A stretch of DNA of 64,000 nt from Flavivirga jejuensis (GTDB lineage Bacteria; Bacteroidota; Bacteroidia; Flavobacteriales; Flavobacteriaceae), in contig NZ_JAUOEL010000001.1 of assembly GCF_030540765.1 (NCBI RefSeq), positions 744,001-808,000 on the forward strand, given 5' to 3'. Below the pieces are notes generated by a model, which saw only the letters and a program-made list of their open reading frames with translations, did no database searches and had not been told where the DNA came from. Position numbers and translations under genes: made by a program. Shown here one piece after another: positions 34,298 through 44,600 of the stretch (positions within the stretch are counted from its first letter, which is position 1; every line of letters starts with the position of its first letter).

Positions 34298-35743
34298 CTA
34301 TTCATCCCACCAAACAGGAACGTTAATACTATTATTGTCTGTTGCTGCTGCTGCTTCGGCATAGTTTTCAGCATTTAAAGCGTCTTCTTCCGCAGGATAT
34401 GGCATGCGAACAGGTAGCAAATCATTGTTTAAACTTGCCGAAATAGTTTTTAATTCAGGAAATCCAGTGCGCCTGTATTCCACCCAACCTTCGTAACCAT
34501 TAATAACATTTGCAATCCATTTTTGGGTTATGATTTGTTGTAAAGGTGTAGATTCCGCAGCATTAAAATCAGCATTTCCAGTTAGGTAATCTGCAGGTAA
34601 ATTGGTGTTCCAATATTCAAAAGCCAGAGCAACCCCTGTTTCATATAAATTTTGAGCATCAGCAGTAATTAAATTTTTTGTAGCCGCTTCGGCTAAAGCG
34701 AAATGTACTTCCCAAGCGGTTATAAAATTAGCATCTAGTGTAGACGTATCTTCTCGAAAAGCTGTTCCTGCTAAAGAATAATCAGCTAATGTCACAGATG
34801 TTGAGGTCGCATCAATACCATTTAACAAGCCATTGAATGCTCCTGAATTTGAGTTCGAAAATGGTCTGAAAAGGGTATTGATTCTAGGGTCGTTTAAATC
34901 TACAAGAATAGTTTCCATAGTTTCAGATAAAACAAAATTGTTAAAGTCCCCAATTCGTAATTGTGCCAATCTAAAACTATTGGGCTCCGAATTTGTAAAA
35001 TTGAAAATAGCATTTTGAGCATTGGTTTTGATGTAATTGTCGGCATCAAATAACGTTTGTAATTGTGATGACACATCGACTTTCCCTGAAACCCTTAACA
35101 AGTGTTTAATTTTTAGAGCATTTGCAAAACGAATCCATGCTTGCAAATCACCATTAAATAGAATGTCACCTTGTAAGGCTATGGCATCGTTATAATTCTC
35201 AATAGCAGCAATACCTTTATCCAAATTGTCCAGAATACCGCCATCATTCATATAAATATCTTCTTGAAGATTGTAAGTAGGAGTAACGGTGCCGTTAACA
35301 CCATTAAAAGCTTCAAAATATGGAACATCACCAAATAAATCGGTTAAACCAGCACCCATGTAAGCTTTTAAAATCAGGGCAGGACCTTCATAAACTTTAA
35401 AGGCGTCAACGGTTTTCGACTGGTTTAAAATAATCTCGTTATCTCTTAAATTTGTGTAGAAAACAGGCCAGGGATTTCCGCCTAGTTGAGGTGATTTCAA
35501 AGCATGCCTATCAAATAAGTTAAAGTCTAATGCTGTACGGTGTTGTGCTAATAAATCGCCAGCTACAAAACCTTCATAACTCATTTCTTCACCAAAATTG
35601 TAAATAACTTGTCGTAATAATAAGCTTGGTTGTACAGTAACAGGCGCGTTAGGATTGGTATTAATAGCTTCAAAATCTTTAGTACAGCTCACCGTTATAA
35701 GACTTAAAATCGCGATTATATATAAACTATTTTTTATTTTCAT
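34298..35743 (-). CDS. SusD/RagB family outer-membrane lipoprotein
   Basis: 481 aa. Lipobox LSLITVSC with Cys 20, then the helical SusD-like (SusD-like_2 type) fold: ETNPNAP-like start (INTNPNAPVTVQPSLLL), LIKAYMGAGLTDLFGDVPY near 130, a TPR-rich core, and GWVEYRRTGFP near 415. It is the surface substrate-binding partner of the SusC transporter encoded immediately upstream (40 bp). Location within an arsenosugar locus suggests a sugar, glycolipid or organoarsenic substrate rather than a bulk polysaccharide; no glycoside hydrolase lies next to it. Confidence 0.92.
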   Translation of the reverse strand: MKIKNSLYIIAILSLITVSCTKDFEAINTNPNAPVTVQPSLLLRQVIYNFGEEMSYEGFVAGDLLAQHRTALDFNLFDRHALKSPQLGGNPWPVFYTNLRDNEIILNQSKTVDAFKVYEGPALILKAYMGAGLTDLFGDVPYFEAFNGVNGTVTPTYNLQEDIYMNDGGILDNLDKGIAAIENYNDAIALQGDILFNGDLQAWIRFANALKIKHLLRVSGKVDVSSQLQTLFDADNYIKTNAQNAIFNFTNSEPNSFRLAQLRIGDFNNFVLSETMETILVDLNDPRINTLFRPFSNSNSGAFNGLLNGIDATSTSVTLADYSLAGTAFREDTSTLDANFITAWEVHFALAEAATKNLITADAQNLYETGVALAFEYWNTNLPADYLTGNADFNAAESTPLQQIITQKWIANVINGYEGWVEYRRTGFPELKTISASLNNDLLPVRMPYPAEEDALNAENYAEAAAATDNNSINVPVWWDE

Positions 35744-35783
35744 ATTATTTTACTTTTATCATGAGATTCTTCCCTCCGTGGGG

Positions 35784-38700
35784 CTAGAAGTTAAATCCTG
35801 CTTTAAATCCGAAACTTCTGGTTGTTGCATAACTCAAATCTTCCACACCACTTACAAAACCATTGCCTTGAACGGCAAGTTGTTCGGGGTCGAAATGTGG
35901 ATTTTCAGTAATAGCAAATAAGTTGTTTCCTGTAATTGAAAAATTGACATCAGCACCATTCTTCAAGCCTAAAAAACCTTCTTTTAGTTTAAAGCTGTAA
36001 CCAATAGCAAACTGACGTAGTTTTAAAAAAGATGCATCATACACGTTGTTTTCTTCGTGGTTTCTGTCGTAAAATTGGCGGTAGTAACTTTCTGCTGAAA
36101 CTGCAACCGTATTAGCTTGTCCAGACTGTGTAACGCCTTGGGCAATAATACCAGCTTCGGGTCGAAATGCGGTTTCAGCCAATTGACCACCAACATTTCC
36201 TAAAGCTCGGGTTCTGGATACTATTTCACCACCTTGTCTCCAGTCAAACAGAAAACTTAAATTCCAGTTTTTATAGTTGAAATTATTATGCCATCCTAAA
36301 GTAAAGTCTGGATTGTAATTGCCTAATTTTTGCAAATCGTTATCGGCAATAAAACGCCCACTAGCATCGATAATAAAATCACCAGTGTCATTTTTTAAGT
36401 ATCCTGTGCCGTAAAAATCACCAATGCGTCCACCTTCTTCTACCTGAAACCAAACTGTTTGGTTAGCACTGTCATAAATTCTACTAAAGGCTAAAGTTAA
36501 GCGACCTGCTTCTTGTGGTAAATCTTTAATGGTAGATCGATTACTTGCGAAATTGAATGTTGTATCCCATTTAAAGGATTCATTTTTAATTGGCGTAATG
36601 CCTAGAATAATTTCGACCCCTTGCGTATTAACTTTTCCGCCATTTACAACTTGCTGATTGTATCCAGAAGAAATAGCAATGGGTAAGGAAATTATTTGAT
36701 CTTTTGTGGTTGCATTGTAATAAGTGATATCGAAATTCAAACGGTCTTTAAAAAAACGTAAATCTGCTCCAACTTCAAAACTTGTGGTTTGCTCAGGTTT
36801 TAAATTGGCATTTGGAATAAAGTTTTGATCGCTAAATGTTGGTTGTCCATTAAAAGTTGTTTGCGACACAAAAGCCCCAGAGGTTTGGTAAGGACTGGTA
36901 TCGTTACCCACTTGAGCAATACTAGTCCTAAGCTTAGCAAATGAAAATACACGTGGTAATTCAGTAACATTTGATAGAATAAAACCAGTAGATACTGAAG
37001 GATAGAAGAAAGAGGTACCATCTACCGAAAAAGGTGTCGCCAAAGCACTGGACCAATCATTTCTTCCTGTAATATCTAAAAACAGAAAATCTTTGTACCC
37101 TAATTTTGCGATTCCGTAAAGTGAATTGATGCGTTTTTCACTTTCAAATTGAAAGACTTCAATAGGAGACGCTGCATTGTTAAGATTAAAAATACCAGGT
37201 TGTGCTAAATTTACCGTTTGCGATTGTTTTGTTGATGCGGTTTGATTTAAACGATTTCCACCCGCAGAAATATCAAAAGAAAAATCACCAAATACATTCT
37301 TATAGTTGATTAAAAAATCGGTATTGACTTCTCTAAATTTAACATCATGTTCTGCGTAACCACCATTTGTAAATCGGTTACTGCTAAAGCTTCGTCTTAG
37401 CTGTCGGGTTTCGCTACTATAATCCATTCCTGTTCTTAGCGATACACTTAAATGATCTGTAAATTGTTGTTTCAATGCGATATTTCCAAAAATACGATCG
37501 CGCTCAAATGCGTTTCTGTTTTCTAAAAGAATAAAATACGGGTTATCAAAAAATGTATAGTTAAACGAATACTGTTGTGTGCCTTCTAATCCTGGTTGCC
37601 AATAGTTTTTTAAACTGTTAATATTTAAGGAGCGAGGGCCCCATGCCACCAAAGAATAATTGGCATTTTCACTGCCATAACCATTAGAAGGTCTATTATC
37701 GCTACTAGAATTTACGTAGCTAATAGATGTGTTTATCTCTGTTTTTTCAGAAGGTTTAAAATTGAGTTTTGCACCAACAGTTTGTCTGTCTAAATTCACT
37801 CCAGGAATAATAGATTCACTTCTTAAATCGGTAAATGATAAACGATAATTGCCAGAGTCGAATCCATTTGAAATAGCTATGTTATTAATGGTTGTAACAC
37901 CTGTTTTATAAAAATCTTTTAAATTATCGGGATTAGAATTGAATGCTGTTGGTGTAATGGGTATTCCGTTGTATAATGCGGTGTCTCCACCACGTACAAA
38001 ACGTCCATCGGCTAATTGAACTGGACTGTCAAACTGCGGAATTAAAATTCCTGCATCTAGTCTTGGACCCCAGGAATAGGTGATATTATCGCTTGTTCCA
38101 CCTCCAAGACCATCAACAAATTCAAATTGTCCAGACTGACCTTGTCCGTATTCGTTTTGAAATTCTGGAAGCTTAAAAGCCGAATCTATAGAAATGGAAG
38201 TATTCAGACTTACACGAAATCCTTTTTTACTACTGCCATCTTTCGTTTTAATAACAATAACACCGTTCGATGCTCTGGTTCCATAAAGTGCAGCTGCATT
38301 GGCGCCTTTTAAAACGGTTACCGATTCAATATCATCTGGATTAACTTCCATAGCGCCGTTTCCAAAATCTATTTCTTGGAATCCTGCTGCAGCCTCATTG
38401 GTGAAATTAAAAACAGTTTCGTTATTTATTGGAATACCGTCCACTACAAATAGTGGATTGTTATTTGAAAATGATGCTTCACCACGAATTGTAATTTTAG
38501 AGGATGAGCCAACGCCTGTTGCTCCTTGGCTTACCGTAACTCCTGCTAATTTTCCTTGAAGATTGTCTAAGAAGTTCACGGTTCTTACTTCGGTTAAACT
38601 TTCAGATTTTATAGCTTGTACAGCGTAACCTAGTTCTTTGGTGTCACGTTTTAATCCTAAAGCCGTAATAATAACTTCATCAAGTGCAGATGTGTCTTCT

Positions 38701-38975
38701 ATTAATGAGATATTGATAGTTCTTAATTTACCAATAGTTATAATTTGTGCTTTATACCCTATAAACGAAAATTTAAGTTGATCGGATTCGGAGGCAACTT
38801 CAATAGTGTAATTACCATGGTCGTTAGTAACGGTGCCTTGATCTGTATTGGTTGTAATGTTTACAAAAGAGAGCGGGTTGCTATCTGAAGCATCAGTAAC
38901 AGTACCAGAAATCCTAATTTGAGCATGACTTATACTAGCTATAACTAGTAACATGCAAAACAATATGTACTTCAT
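35784..38975 (-). CDS. SusC/RagA family TonB-dependent receptor
   Basis: 1063 aa. Signal peptide (ISHAQ near 19), a carboxypeptidase-regulatory-like beta domain (ISGTVTDASDSNPLSFVNI), a plug with the SusC hallmark box (GVTVSQGATGVGSSSKITIRG and NNNPLFVVDGIPI; DIESVTVLKGANAAALYGTR), and a 22-stranded barrel ending GFKAGFNF. It imports the solute captured by the partner SusD with energy from TonB-ExbBD (a plausible set is at 53.5-55.4 kb). The leader contains a palindromic repeat (38993-39065). Same strand as the arsenosugar genes on both sides. Confidence 0.95.
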   Translation of the reverse strand: MKYILFCMLLVIASISHAQIRISGTVTDASDSNPLSFVNITTNTDQGTVTNDHGNYTIEVASESDQLKFSFIGYKAQIITIGKLRTINISLIEDTSALDEVIITALGLKRDTKELGYAVQAIKSESLTEVRTVNFLDNLQGKLAGVTVSQGATGVGSSSKITIRGEASFSNNNPLFVVDGIPINNETVFNFTNEAAAGFQEIDFGNGAMEVNPDDIESVTVLKGANAAALYGTRASNGVIVIKTKDGSSKKGFRVSLNTSISIDSAFKLPEFQNEYGQGQSGQFEFVDGLGGGTSDNITYSWGPRLDAGILIPQFDSPVQLADGRFVRGGDTALYNGIPITPTAFNSNPDNLKDFYKTGVTTINNIAISNGFDSGNYRLSFTDLRSESIIPGVNLDRQTVGAKLNFKPSEKTEINTSISYVNSSSDNRPSNGYGSENANYSLVAWGPRSLNINSLKNYWQPGLEGTQQYSFNYTFFDNPYFILLENRNAFERDRIFGNIALKQQFTDHLSVSLRTGMDYSSETRQLRRSFSSNRFTNGGYAEHDVKFREVNTDFLINYKNVFGDFSFDISAGGNRLNQTASTKQSQTVNLAQPGIFNLNNAASPIEVFQFESEKRINSLYGIAKLGYKDFLFLDITGRNDWSSALATPFSVDGTSFFYPSVSTGFILSNVTELPRVFSFAKLRTSIAQVGNDTSPYQTSGAFVSQTTFNGQPTFSDQNFIPNANLKPEQTTSFEVGADLRFFKDRLNFDITYYNATTKDQIISLPIAISSGYNQQVVNGGKVNTQGVEIILGITPIKNESFKWDTTFNFASNRSTIKDLPQEAGRLTLAFSRIYDSANQTVWFQVEEGGRIGDFYGTGYLKNDTGDFIIDASGRFIADNDLQKLGNYNPDFTLGWHNNFNYKNWNLSFLFDWRQGGEIVSRTRALGNVGGQLAETAFRPEAGIIAQGVTQSGQANTVAVSAESYYRQFYDRNHEENNVYDASFLKLRQFAIGYSFKLKEGFLGLKNGADVNFSITGNNLFAITENPHFDPEQLAVQGNGFVSGVEDLSYATTRSFGFKAGFNF

Positions 38976-38992
38976 TTGAAATTTTAATAATT

Positions 38993-39065
38993 GTCAGTTC
39001 GAGCGCAGTTGAGAGTTCTATCTTGTTGATAGAAAAAGTGACCTTCGACTGCGCGCTCGAGGTGA
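38993..39065. repeat. Palindromic flavobacterial repeat in the susC leader
   Basis: GTCAGTTCGAGCGCAGT on the left and ACTGCGCGCTCGAGGTGAC on the right are imperfect inverted arms, with an inner TCTATC / GATAGA hairpin, forming a near-complete cruciform. The arm motif recurs at 27967. Confidence 0.75.
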
Positions 39066-39080
39066 CACTATAAATTTAAT

Positions 39081-39767
39081 TTACAAATGAAGTGGGGCTG
39101 GTGAGCCTTTATTGAATTGTTGTTGTAATATGAAGTTTTTAATAGAAAATAGTTGGTGAAAAACGATCTTTTTTTCTATTGAAATAAAGGCATTGAGAAG
39201 TTGTTTTATGTGAGTTGAAAGTCTTCTGAAACCATCAATAATTATTTTTGCATCAGATATATTGTCAAGGTCTGTTAAGACTTCCAGATACGTAATGTTT
39301 TCTTTTTTTGAAGCATTTAACTTAGCAATACTACTCCTCAAATTTGAGGTTTTCCAAGGGAGTTTTAGGAACTTTTCGGCGTTAAAATGAGTTTTTTTAA
39401 GTCCCATTAAATAAACGCCACCGTCTGTTGACGGTCCTAAAACGGTGTCATGTTTTCGAAGTTTTTCAACTGTTTTTCGAAGATGGTTTGTTGTTAAATG
39501 AGGAGTATCATTTCCAATGGTGATAACCGTATCAAATCCTTGATCGTAAACAGATTGAATCGCATGGGTGAAACGTTCTCCAAAAGTATGACCTACTTGT
39601 TGTTTTTCTGAATATAAAAAATAAGGTAATCCAGCTTTTTTTACAATATCTAAAGTGTGAGTATTCAGTGTCTCAAATACTTCTTTTGAAGAAAGAAAGG
39701 GTTTTAATAACGCCTCCTTTTCAGCAGAATTTGCAAATATTAATATGGCCGTTTTACTATTTTTCAA
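39081..39767 (-). CDS. TIGR04282/DUF2064-like glycosyltransferase, divergent copy 2
   Basis: 228 aa. The start is TTG at 39767, the only plausible start before AILIFANSAEKEAL. Shared with copy 1 are IGNDTPHLT (near 88, in place of GSDLP) and LGPSTDGGVYLMGL (near 112). The N-terminal VKTRL nucleotide-binding stretch is missing, replaced by FANSAEKEALLKPFL, and a 40-residue basic C-terminal tail is added. It may be a regulatory or alternative-donor paralogue. It lies between the SusC gene and arsS on the same strand. The family name is secure; activity is uncertain. Confidence 0.75.
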   Translation of the reverse strand: MKNSKTAILIFANSAEKEALLKPFLSSKEVFETLNTHTLDIVKKAGLPYFLYSEKQQVGHTFGERFTHAIQSVYDQGFDTVITIGNDTPHLTTNHLRKTVEKLRKHDTVLGPSTDGGVYLMGLKKTHFNAEKFLKLPWKTSNLRSSIAKLNASKKENITYLEVLTDLDNISDAKIIIDGFRRLSTHIKQLLNAFISIEKKIVFHQLFSIKNFILQQQFNKGSPAPLHL

Positions 39768-39843
39768 TTATCTTTTTTTGTGATAAATACGCAGATTTTT
39801 TCTTTAATTCACTCTTGTAAAAGATTCCTGCCTTTGCAGGGAT

Positions 39844-40908
39844 TTATGCAACAACACCTTGACAACTACTTCCTGCACCTGCTGTGCAACCATAACAGTG
39901 TTGAGAAATAACGATGTTTCGCCCTACTAATAATGCTTCATTAAATTCAGAAACATGCTTTGCTTTACTATTTACGGGCAATTCTAACATTTGATTAAAA
40001 TCGCAATCAAATAAATAACCATCCCAACTTATGGATAAGGTATTTGTACACATCACGTTTGCAACGGCAGCAGGGTTGTATGCCTCAACTAATGCATACA
40101 TATAATCTTCATAATTTTCTGAAGCAACCAAATAATCGAGAAACCGCGCAATCGGTAAATTGGTAATGGCAAAAAGATTGTGGAATTGGATATCAAAATC
40201 TTCTTTTAATGCCTTTTTGAAATCTTTTTCCATAGATGTTTGATCGCCAGGTAAAAATGCTCCTGAAGGGTTATAGACTAAATCCAGCCGTAAATTACTA
40301 TCAGGCATACCATAACCAACAGCATTGAGCTCTTGTAATGCTTTTATAGATTTGTCGAAAACACCATCTCCACGTTGTTTATCTGTTTTTCCACGAGTCC
40401 AGTGAGGCATTGAGCTTACTACATGTATATTATGTTTTTTAAAGAACTCGGGTAAATCGTAATACTTTTTATTGGCACGGATAATTGTCAGATTTGAACG
40501 CACAATAAAATCTTTGATACCAACTTTAGCGGCTTCCTCTACAAACCATCTAAAATCAGGATTCATTTCTGGGGCACCACCTGTTAAATCAAGTGTGTGT
40601 GCTCCAGAGTTTTTAATAACTTCCAAACATTGTCGCATGGTTTCCCGAGTCATGATTTCCTTTCGGTCTGGACCTGCATCTACATGGCAGTGTTCACAAA
40701 CCTGGTTGCACATATATCCTACATTTATTTGTAAAATCTCTAGCTTTTTTGCTTTTAAAGGAAATTGACTCGTTTCGGATATCTTATCTTTAAAAGTAGG
40801 TAATTCGCCATTTTTAAAAATTCCGTTAGACAGAATTTCTAATTGCCGATTACTTTGTGCCAAATCACTTCCCTTTTTTTGTAGGGATTGAGTCTTTAAT
40901 TTCGTCAT
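39844..40908 (-). CDS. arsS: Arsenosugar biosynthesis radical SAM protein ArsS
   Basis: 354 aa radical SAM enzyme. The cluster motif is CNQVCEHC (Cys 67, 71, 74; CxxxCxxC), followed by TGGAPEMNP as the SAM-binding GGE-like motif. The C-terminal half is the rSAM_SeCys/ArsS extension and ends HCYGCTAGAGSSC, giving Cys at 338, 341 and 349. Some homologues carry selenocysteine in this tail; here all positions are Cys or end in a normal stop. ArsS transfers the 5'-deoxyadenosyl group of SAM to dimethylarsenic, the committed step to arsenosugars. Downstream on the same strand is the TIGR04282 paralogue; 76 bp upstream is the AhpD-like gene. Confidence 0.95.
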   Translation of the reverse strand: MTKLKTQSLQKKGSDLAQSNRQLEILSNGIFKNGELPTFKDKISETSQFPLKAKKLEILQINVGYMCNQVCEHCHVDAGPDRKEIMTRETMRQCLEVIKNSGAHTLDLTGGAPEMNPDFRWFVEEAAKVGIKDFIVRSNLTIIRANKKYYDLPEFFKKHNIHVVSSMPHWTRGKTDKQRGDGVFDKSIKALQELNAVGYGMPDSNLRLDLVYNPSGAFLPGDQTSMEKDFKKALKEDFDIQFHNLFAITNLPIARFLDYLVASENYEDYMYALVEAYNPAAVANVMCTNTLSISWDGYLFDCDFNQMLELPVNSKAKHVSEFNEALLVGRNIVISQHCYGCTAGAGSSCQGVVA

Positions 40909-40984
40909 ATTTAATTTTCTCCTAATAGTAATAGTAGAACCTTTTTATTTTTCCTTTTGGAAAAAGTCCAGAGGACAAAGGGGA

Positions 40985-41320
40985 TTAACCGTCTAATTTA
41001 TTTACTTTATTCATCATTTGTACACCATGAACTAATGTGGCACCACTTTTTATAGCGGCTCCAACATGAAGTGCTTCCATCATTTCTTCTTTAGTAATAC
41101 CTCGTTGTAAGCCATCTTTTGTATAGGCATCTATGCAGTAAGGACATTGTTCTGTGTGAGAAACAGCTAAAGCTATTAACGATTTTTCTCTTGCTGTAAG
41201 GGCACCTTCTTCAAAGACTTTGCCGTAATATTCAAAGAATTTGTTTCCTAATTCCTCACTCCATTCGGTGATTTTTCCAAATTTTCTTAAATCGGCTGGA
41301 TCGTAATATGTTTTTGACAT
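40985..41320 (-). CDS. Arsenosugar-associated AhpD/CMD-like peroxidase-like protein
   Basis: 111 aa single-domain carboxymuconolactone decarboxylase/AhpD-like fold. The redox pair is CPYC (Cys 59 and 62) in SHTEQCPYCIDAYTKDG, and the trailing GAAIKSGATLVHGVQMMN helix is typical. The small family named arsenosugar biosynthesis-associated peroxidase-like protein fits in size and in location directly before arsS. It may reduce peroxide or hold arsenic in the reduced state. Likely first gene of the minus-strand arsenosugar unit, transcribed from the spacer 41321-41575. Confidence 0.88.
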   Translation of the reverse strand: MSKTYYDPADLRKFGKITEWSEELGNKFFEYYGKVFEEGALTAREKSLIALAVSHTEQCPYCIDAYTKDGLQRGITKEEMMEALHVGAAIKSGATLVHGVQMMNKVNKLDG

Positions 41321-41608
41321 TGAAAATATTTTTTCTAAAGATAAAACTCTTAATATACTAAGTCGATAATATTAACAGGACTTAACATAAATTTTTAAAT
41401 TTTTAATTATAGTTTATAAAGTACTAATGTAATGAATGATTATCTTTTAAGTAAATGAAAAGAGATTGGTTTTATATAACTTGCTTGTGTTGAATTTGTA
41501 TAAGGTATTGACTATTAGTTAAAAAGATATTTCGTTGTTAAAATGTTGATAAAACTGGAGTTTTTAACAGCTTAGTTGTTTATATTTACCTATAAAGAAT
41601 TCTTAAAA

Positions 41609-44600
41609 TTGAAGATACAACAGCAAAAGAAATTATATTTTACTGAGGGAAAATCTGATAAGGTTTATGAAATAGATTTATGTGAATCTGGGGCGGGTTT
41701 ATTTGTCGTAAATTTTAGATATGGACGGAGAGGAGCCAATTTGAGAGAAGGTACTAAAACCATTTTTCCTGTTGACTATGAAGAAGCATTAAAGGTTTAT
41801 AACAAGCTTATTGCAGATAAAGAGAAAAAAGGATATAGTGAGAGTGGCGTTGTGTCTCAACCAGTTTCTGTAAATGCTGGACGAGAAAAAACAATATTAA
41901 AATACTTAAAGGAGGCCGTTGCAGGGACATATTCTAGAGATTGGAAAGTGTCCAGAATTATTTGGCGTGCTGCACAATTAAATATTAAAGAGGCTAGTAA
42001 CTATATTGGCCATTTTTTTAAATCTAATGATGAGTTTGAACAGTACGCAGCTGTTTATGCACTATGTGTTTTAGAAGATGCTAATTATATTGATAGTATT
42101 TATGATGTTTTTAATACACATAAGTTTAAAAATAAGCAAGGGAGAGTCGCTGTTTCTTATCTTTTTAAGTTAGCTAATAATGATATAAAAGATAAGGTTG
42201 TTAGCGAAGTTGTAAACCATTTACCAATAGAAATTAAAAATCACATTAGTAATGATGCATTGTTTTTTATAGCTTTAAATGACTGTTATTTAAAAGATAA
42301 AGATATTGATGCGTCGTTGTTATATTACATTTATTTGCTAACGTATAATAAAAGTATTAATAGAAATCAGTTTTATGATTTTCTCCAAAAAATTCCATTA
42401 AAAGTAAATACATTTAAATCCTTAAGATATATTTATCGTGCTTCTCATCTTTTAAATGATTATACCTTTTTTGGTTTAATTTCTAAAAAAATAGGAGTTA
42501 GTAAGCCTGGTTATGTATCAAATTACATTTATGTAAATAATAAATGGGAATATGCAGATGATGAAAAGGTAAAAGAGAACCCTTCTATTGCATTTTCTAA
42601 GAAAACTAAAAGTTATTTTAATAAAACGACTTATGCTTTAGTATACCATTTGAGTAAAACCAATATTACAGGATATATTGATTATGCTGTAGCATTGCTT
42701 ATAGCTTTAGATGATAATATTGATAGAAAAACCGAAGATGTACAATATAATTATATTTATGATGCTGTAGAAAGGCGCTATATTACAGAGAAGCGTATTT
42801 TTCCAAAATATCATGATTTTCAAGGATTGATGTATGTGCTTTATGGGAATTCTTCAAGGTTAAATAGAGAAAACTCAAAATGGTTTTATACAGAAGAAAC
42901 CAATTATGAAGATTTACCAAGAGAAGAGACTTTACCAAAAGTTTGGAATACGAAACCTGAAAAAGTATTACAGATTTTAAGGTATGCTAAAAGTGAAGAG
43001 GCTGTTTATTTTGCATTGCGAATTATTAAAGAAAATAATTCCTTTTTGGAGGCGCTTACTCTTGAGGTTTTGAGGGATTTAATAACTCATTATCATCCAA
43101 AAGTTTTAGAGGTTATTTTAGAGACTGTCGAAAATAAATATATAAACAAACAGCCAGAAGATGCTATTTTATTGGCTTTATTGTCTTCTAAGAACGAAAG
43201 AGCCAAAGGTTTGGCTTTTGGTTGGCTAAACAGTTTTGAATCTGATTATTTTTCCAGACCAGAGTTTGTTGCGAGCTTGCTGTTAACAGGAGAAGAAGAT
43301 GTAATAAGTTATTTAAAATCATTATACGAGCATACCGTTAAGTATAACGTTACATTGTTATTGTCTCAATTAGAAGCGCTTTTTATTACGCCTTCTAAAT
43401 TTTCATTAGAATATTTCATTGCCGTTAATGGTTTAATAGGAGATACAAAATTTGGAGTATTATTAAGTGATGTATCGGCTGATAAAATAAGAGACTTAGC
43501 GTCTTCAAATTCGATAAACAATAAATTGTTTGCTGCTAATCTAGCAAAACATAATAAGATAGATACGTACCTGTTATTTAAAGATACTATTGATGATTAT
43601 ATAAATTCTGAAGAGGCCTCGTTAAGGCAAGTTGGGATCGAATTATTATCTCATTTTCCTGATGAGTTTTTACTTGAAAATAATAAAAAAATAAGTGCCT
43701 TTTGTTTTTCAGAATACGCAGAAGTTAGAAAAGCTATAGAGCCAACAATAGAAAAACTTCTAAGATTAGACGAAAGCTTTAAAAATAACTTTTTTAAAGA
43801 GTTGCTTACTGTGATTACAATTCCAGAAAGGTATGAAGGATTACATGAAAATTGTTATGTGCTTTTAACAGAAAATTATAGTCAGCATTTAAACGCTATT
43901 TCTCAAGAAAGTATTTTCAATTTATTACTTTCTAATTATGATTATGCTCAGAAATTAGGAGCTCCATTATTTAAAGAACAGGTAGATTTGCATAACTTAC
44001 CCGTTAAAGATAGCGTCGTTCTTGGTAATTGTGATGTTTATGACATTAGAAAACTACTTCAAAATTATTTTGAAGCTCATACAGATCGAATTAACTATGA
44101 ATTAGAACATGCTTTATTGATTTTTAATTCTTCTTGGCAAGATGTTATAGATTGGGCTTGTAACTATTTTGAAAAATATATTATTGAAAGCAATTGGACA
44201 GTAGATATGTTATTGTACGCTTGCGATCATACTAAAAAAGAAGTGCAAGCTTTTGGACGTAAGATGATTACATTACATTTTAGTGAAGACAAAGGATTGC
44301 CATTGCTATTAAAATTACAAGAGCATCCAGCAAAAGACATGCAGTTTTTTGTTACGAACTATTTAAATACATATGCTAAAGATAACCTAGAGGTCATATT
44401 AAAATTAGAAACTTATTTTAGGTCTAGTTTATTTAATATAAATACCAATAGAGCTACAAAAACGAGGGTTTATACTTTTTTAGAACAAGAATCTGTTAAG
44501 TATAAAGAAGTAGCAGAAATGACAGTACGCTTAATGGATGCTGTTTTAGGAACTAAAACGATACAAGATAGAAGTAATAATATTGATTTGTTACTCACTA

